64,000 bases of DNA from positions 24,790 through 88,789 of the forward strand of contig REAW01000008.1 of the NCBI GenBank assembly GCA_004293725.1. Reading direction: 5' to 3'. The first letter of the stretch is position 1. Each line of letters begins with the position of its first letter. Of this stretch, positions 59,785 through 64,000 are shown piece by piece. Under the pieces are notes generated by a model. It was not told where the DNA came from. It ran no database searches and saw nothing but the letters and a program-made list of their open reading frames with translations. A program made the translations under genes and the position numbers. The DNA comes from Curvibacter sp. Its GTDB lineage: Bacteria; Pseudomonadota; Gammaproteobacteria; Burkholderiales; Burkholderiaceae_C.

Positions 59785-61077
59785 ATGACCAAAGTTACCA
59801 ATATGCGCGTCGTGGACGTGCGCTTTCCCACGTCCCAACACTTGGATGGCTCGGACGCCATGAACCCGGACCCGGACTATTCCGCGGCCTATGTGATTTT
59901 GGAAACCGACCAGCCGGGCCTGGAAGGCCATGGCCTGACCTTCACCATTGGCCGCGGCAACGAAATCTGCTGCGCTGCCATCGAAGCCATGCGCCACCTG
60001 GTGGTGGGCCTGGATATGGCCTGGGTGGCCGAGGACATGGGGCGTTTCTGGCGCTATATCACCTCGGACAGCCAACTGCGCTGGATTGGTCCGGACAAGG
60101 GCGCCATCCATCTGGCCACGGGCGCTGTGGTCAACGCGGTGTGGGACCTGTGGGCCAAGCAAGAAGGTGTTCCGGTGTGGGCTCTGGTGGCCCGCATGAG
60201 CCCCGAAGAGATCGTCAAGCTCATCGACTTCCGTTACATCACCGACTGCATCACCCCCGAAGAGGCGCTGGCTTTGCTACAAAAGCAGGCCGTGGGCAAG
60301 CAAGAGCGCTGGGCTACGCTGGAGCGGGAGGGTTACCCTTGCTACACCACGTCGGCCGGCTGGCTGGGCTACGACGATGACAAATTGCGCCGCCTATGCA
60401 AAGAGGCGATTGACGCGGGCTTCAACCACGTGAAGATGAAGGTGGGCCGCGACAAGGCCGACGACATCCGCCGCCTCACCATCGCCCGCGAAGTGCTCGG
60501 ACCGAACCGCCAGCTCATGATCGACGCCAACCAGGTGTGGGATGTGAAGCAAGCCGTGGAATGGGTCAATGATCTGGCTTTCTGCAAACCCTGGTTCATT
60601 GAAGAACCCACCAGTCCGGACGACATCGAAGGCCACCGTGTGATCCGCGAGGGTGTGGCGCCCGTGAAGGTGGCAACCGGCGAGATGTGCCAGAACCGCA
60701 TCATCTTCAAGCAACTCATCATGCGCGGCGCCATAGATGTGGTACAGATCGACTCCTGCCGCCTGGGCGGGGTGAACGAAATCCTGGCCGTGATGCTGAT
60801 GGCGGCCAAGTACAACTTGCCGGTGTGCCCGCATGCGGGTGGCGTGGGACTGTGCGAGTATGTGCAGCACCTCTCCATGATCGACTACCTGTGCATCGCC
60901 GGTACCCGCGAAGGGCGCGTGATCGAATATGTGGACCATTTGCATGAGCACTTCAAAGAGCCTTGTGTGATTGAGAATGCAGCCTATATGCCACCCAAGG
61001 CGCCCGGCTTTTCGATCGAGATGAAACCAGAGTCGCTGCAGCACTACACCTTCAAACCCAAAGCCACAGCGGCATGA
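59785..61077 (+). CDS. L-fuconate dehydratase (enolase superfamily)
   Basis: A 430-residue enolase-superfamily dehydratase. The start TKVTNMRVVDVRFPTSQHLDGSDAMNPDPDYSAAYV is characteristic of L-fuconate dehydratases, and the barrel has a catalytic lysine in NHVKMKVGRD, ligands in MIDANQVWD, IEEPTSPDD and ATGEMCQNR, and the acid/base His in CPHAGGVGLCEY. It dehydrates L-fuconate to 2-keto-3-deoxy-L-fuconate. It begins one base after the FAH gene stop, and its end overlaps the start of the amidohydrolase gene (ATGA). Confidence 0.92.
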   Translation: MTKVTNMRVVDVRFPTSQHLDGSDAMNPDPDYSAAYVILETDQPGLEGHGLTFTIGRGNEICCAAIEAMRHLVVGLDMAWVAEDMGRFWRYITSDSQLRWIGPDKGAIHLATGAVVNAVWDLWAKQEGVPVWALVARMSPEEIVKLIDFRYITDCITPEEALALLQKQAVGKQERWATLEREGYPCYTTSAGWLGYDDDKLRRLCKEAIDAGFNHVKMKVGRDKADDIRRLTIAREVLGPNRQLMIDANQVWDVKQAVEWVNDLAFCKPWFIEEPTSPDDIEGHRVIREGVAPVKVATGEMCQNRIIFKQLIMRGAIDVVQIDSCRLGGVNEILAVMLMAAKYNLPVCPHAGGVGLCEYVQHLSMIDYLCIAGTREGRVIEYVDHLHEHFKEPCVIENAAYMPPKAPGFSIEMKPESLQHYTFKPKATAA

Positions 61078-61961
61078 AGATCGACACCCACCAGCACTAT
61101 TGGCGCTATCGCGCGGACGAATTTCCGTGGATCAGCGAGGCCATGCCCTTGCTGCAGCGCGATTGCATGCCGGTGGACTGTGATGCAGCCATGCGGGCTG
61201 CAGGTGTGGATGCGGTAGTCGCGGTGCAGGCGCGTACGCTGGCAGCAGAAACCGACTTTCTGCTGCGCGTGGCTGACCATAACCCTGTGGTGATTGGGGT
61301 GGTCGGCTGGGCCGATCTGGCCGTACCGGACCTGGAATATCGGCTCGACCAATGGGGTGCGCACGCGGCCTTCAAAGGCCTGCGCCATATTCTTCAGGAC
61401 GAGCCGGATGTAGGCGCCTGGGTGAATGCACCCGCCATCAACCAAGGCCTGCGCGCAGTGCAGAAACGATGCCTGGTCTACGACGTACTGGTGTTTGACC
61501 ACCAATTGCCCGCAGCGGCGAAATTGTGCGCACGCCATGACCAGCATTGGCTGGTGCTGGACCATATGGGCAAGCCCGCAGTACGCGACTGGACTCGCAA
61601 TGCCGAGGTGTCACGCCGCTGGAGCAGTTGCATTCGTGAATTGGCCATGCTGCCGCATGTGATGTGCAAACTTTCGGGCGCGGTGACCGAGACAGATTGG
61701 GTTACCCACCAGGGTTTGCGACCTGAAGATGCCAAAATCATTCTGTCCTGCTTTGACCAAGCGCTGGAAGCCTTTGGCCCACAGCGGCTGATGTTTGGTT
61801 CGGACTGGCCGGTGTGCCAGCTGGCATCACCGTACAACACGGTGCATGGTTTGGCACATGAATGGGCCAGTACCCGGCTGAACGGGCAGGAGCAAGATGC
61901 CTTCTGGAGCGGCAATGCCATTCGCTGCTATGGCCTGAATGTGCAGGCTTTGGCTGATTGA
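61074..61961 (+). CDS. Amidohydrolase-family L-fuconolactonase (or similar sugar lactonase)
   Basis: A 295-residue barrel protein. The metal-site motif is IDTHQHYWRY at the N-terminus and the end is YGLNVQALAD. The central HMGKPAV, CKLSGAVTETDW and FGSDWPVCQLAS blocks are typical of L-fuconolactonase/L-rhamnono-lactonase-type amidohydrolases. It would open the lactone produced by the dehydrogenase. Overlaps the dehydratase gene. Confidence 0.87.
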   Translation: MKIDTHQHYWRYRADEFPWISEAMPLLQRDCMPVDCDAAMRAAGVDAVVAVQARTLAAETDFLLRVADHNPVVIGVVGWADLAVPDLEYRLDQWGAHAAFKGLRHILQDEPDVGAWVNAPAINQGLRAVQKRCLVYDVLVFDHQLPAAAKLCARHDQHWLVLDHMGKPAVRDWTRNAEVSRRWSSCIRELAMLPHVMCKLSGAVTETDWVTHQGLRPEDAKIILSCFDQALEAFGPQRLMFGSDWPVCQLASPYNTVHGLAHEWASTRLNGQEQDAFWSGNAIRCYGLNVQALAD

Positions 61962-63109
<1,148 letters not shown>

Positions 63110-63138
63110 GGTTGCGCACAGTCAGTAGTCAGTGGGCA

Positions 63139-63993
63139 TTAAGCCCCGATATTGCACTCACGCCGCAACAATGCAACTGCATCATTGAACGTGTAATCAT
63201 GGTCGCTTTCCAGCGTGGGAAGGGCGTCTTCGATGAAGTTGTCCCATAGACTGGTGTAGTCGCCCTGGTGCTGGGCGGGGGCGTGTTCTGCAATGAATGC
63301 GCTGGCCAGCGCAGTCTTCAGGCCCGACTTGCGGATCTTGCGCACCAGGTTGCCCCCGGCCTTCTCGGTCAGCAGGGTTTTGGGTGTGCTGCCAGCCGCC
63401 ATGCACAGGAACAGGGTCAGCAGCGAGCTCTCGTCGTCGTTGCCGCCGGTGAACTTGTCCCAGGTTTTGTTGGAGGTGCGCTCAAAGTGGTCCACCTCGG
63501 CCAGCATGTCTTCTTGCCAGAAATACCGCCCCATGAAAGCAGGCGTCTGGTCAAACAGCTTGCGTGCAGGCACAGTAGATTCCAGCCACTTGGCTGCATC
63601 CTGGATCACGGATTGACGGACGGCATCCACCACGTCGGTGAATTCGTCCGGAAGGCCCTTGGGCAGCGGAATTTTGAACTTGTCGGTTTGGCCCGCGAAC
63701 TTCTTGCGCAGCGCAAGCACCATTTTTTCAAACAATACCCAGTCGGGCATCTCGTTGCGCTTGAGGGCCAAGGCCAGCAGGCCGGTGCGGATGACGGCTT
63801 CGGCGTCTTTACCGGCTTCTTCCAGCGCATCTTCGTCCACGCCGAGCTGCTGCGCCATCCAAATGGCAGCGTCCACAACAGCTGCCACCCGGCTGCGGGC
63901 AGCCAGCTCAGCCTCGTAGTCCGGCAGGCTGCGCAATGCCCATTTGGCCAGCAGCGGGATGTGTTCATCCCGGAAACCACTGCGCTCGTTCAT
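63139..63993 (-). CDS. Hypothetical protein, unrecognised
   Basis: A 284-residue soluble, mostly helical protein without signal peptide or membrane segment. Features include MNERSGFRDEHIPLLAKWALRSLPDYEAEL at the N-terminus, a D/E/K-rich middle (LRKKFAGQTDKFKIPLPKGLPDEF) and a lysine-rich segment KTLLTEKAGGNLVRKIRKSGLK. Start ATG 63993 is only seven bases from the window edge, so an upstream start cannot be excluded. I do not recognise a family. It is convergent with the sugar operon, with 29 bases between stops. Confidence 0.7.
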   Translation of the reverse strand: MNERSGFRDEHIPLLAKWALRSLPDYEAELAARSRVAAVVDAAIWMAQQLGVDEDALEEAGKDAEAVIRTGLLALALKRNEMPDWVLFEKMVLALRKKFAGQTDKFKIPLPKGLPDEFTDVVDAVRQSVIQDAAKWLESTVPARKLFDQTPAFMGRYFWQEDMLAEVDHFERTSNKTWDKFTGGNDDESSLLTLFLCMAAGSTPKTLLTEKAGGNLVRKIRKSGLKTALASAFIAEHAPAQHQGDYTSLWDNFIEDALPTLESDHDYTFNDAVALLRRECNIGA

Positions 63994-64000
63994 GCCGAAG

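Overview
The window looks like chromosomal DNA of a betaproteobacterium in the Burkholderiales, most likely Comamonadaceae close to Rhodoferax or Polaromonas. The evidence is the GC-rich coding style, the lptFG / pepA / holC cluster, and several copies of a short dispersed repeat (core AGCTRCTCGCGCA) that I know from that family. Genes are dense, in long co-directional blocks, many with ATGA overlaps. I found one mobile element and no phage, CRISPR array or rRNA.

Layout: 1-5.4 kb holds the start of a cysB-type regulator, a CbiX-like chelatase and lptG-lptF on the minus strand. Divergent from them are pepA-holC-small ORF, then tRNA-Ser(GGA) and a terminator. 5.8-9.8 kb is a minus block of a DUF427 protein, an MFS transporter, selO and a DUF2007 protein. 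9.9-11.6 kb is a complete IS1595-family element with perfect 24-bp ends and an 8-bp target duplication; it carries a YafQ/DinJ-type toxin-antitoxin pair as passenger. It sits exactly in the 8-bp spacer of a LexA (SOS) operator and separates a promoter from two tiny overlapping genes. This is the most unusual part of the window. 12-15 kb holds a DUF1501/DUF1800 pair.

15-22.4 kb is a minus-strand unit matching the Pseudomonas aotJQMOP arginine/ornithine transporter order, with a sigma-54-like promoter and an attenuator hairpin after the binding-protein gene. It runs on into a multi-PAS diguanylate cyclase and an acyltransferase. 22.5-25 kb is ygiQ, with a dispersed repeat inserted in frame. 25.1-36.5 kb is a complete glycogen operon, glgB-glgX-pgm-glgC-glgA-glgP, covering synthesis, debranching and phosphorolysis. 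36.5-42.2 kb is a mixed block: cold-shock/DUF1294, YebC, a short CaiB-type protein, flavodoxin, exonuclease, MOSC and EamA.

42.2-49.5 kb is a two-component system whose kinase has almost no periplasmic loop, translationally coupled to an AfuABC-like ABC transporter with two different ATPase genes. The binding protein has an HD...E pattern suggesting sugar phosphates rather than ferric iron. 49.6-54.3 kb is a fused 5-oxoprolinase/hydantoinase and an IclR regulator. 54.4-63.1 kb is an operon for uptake and non-phosphorylative breakdown of L-fucose or a similar 6-deoxy sugar: mutarotase, dehydrogenase, lactonase, dehydratase, second dehydrogenase, FAH-type hydrolase and a ribose-type ABC transporter. 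The window closes with an unrecognised minus-strand gene.
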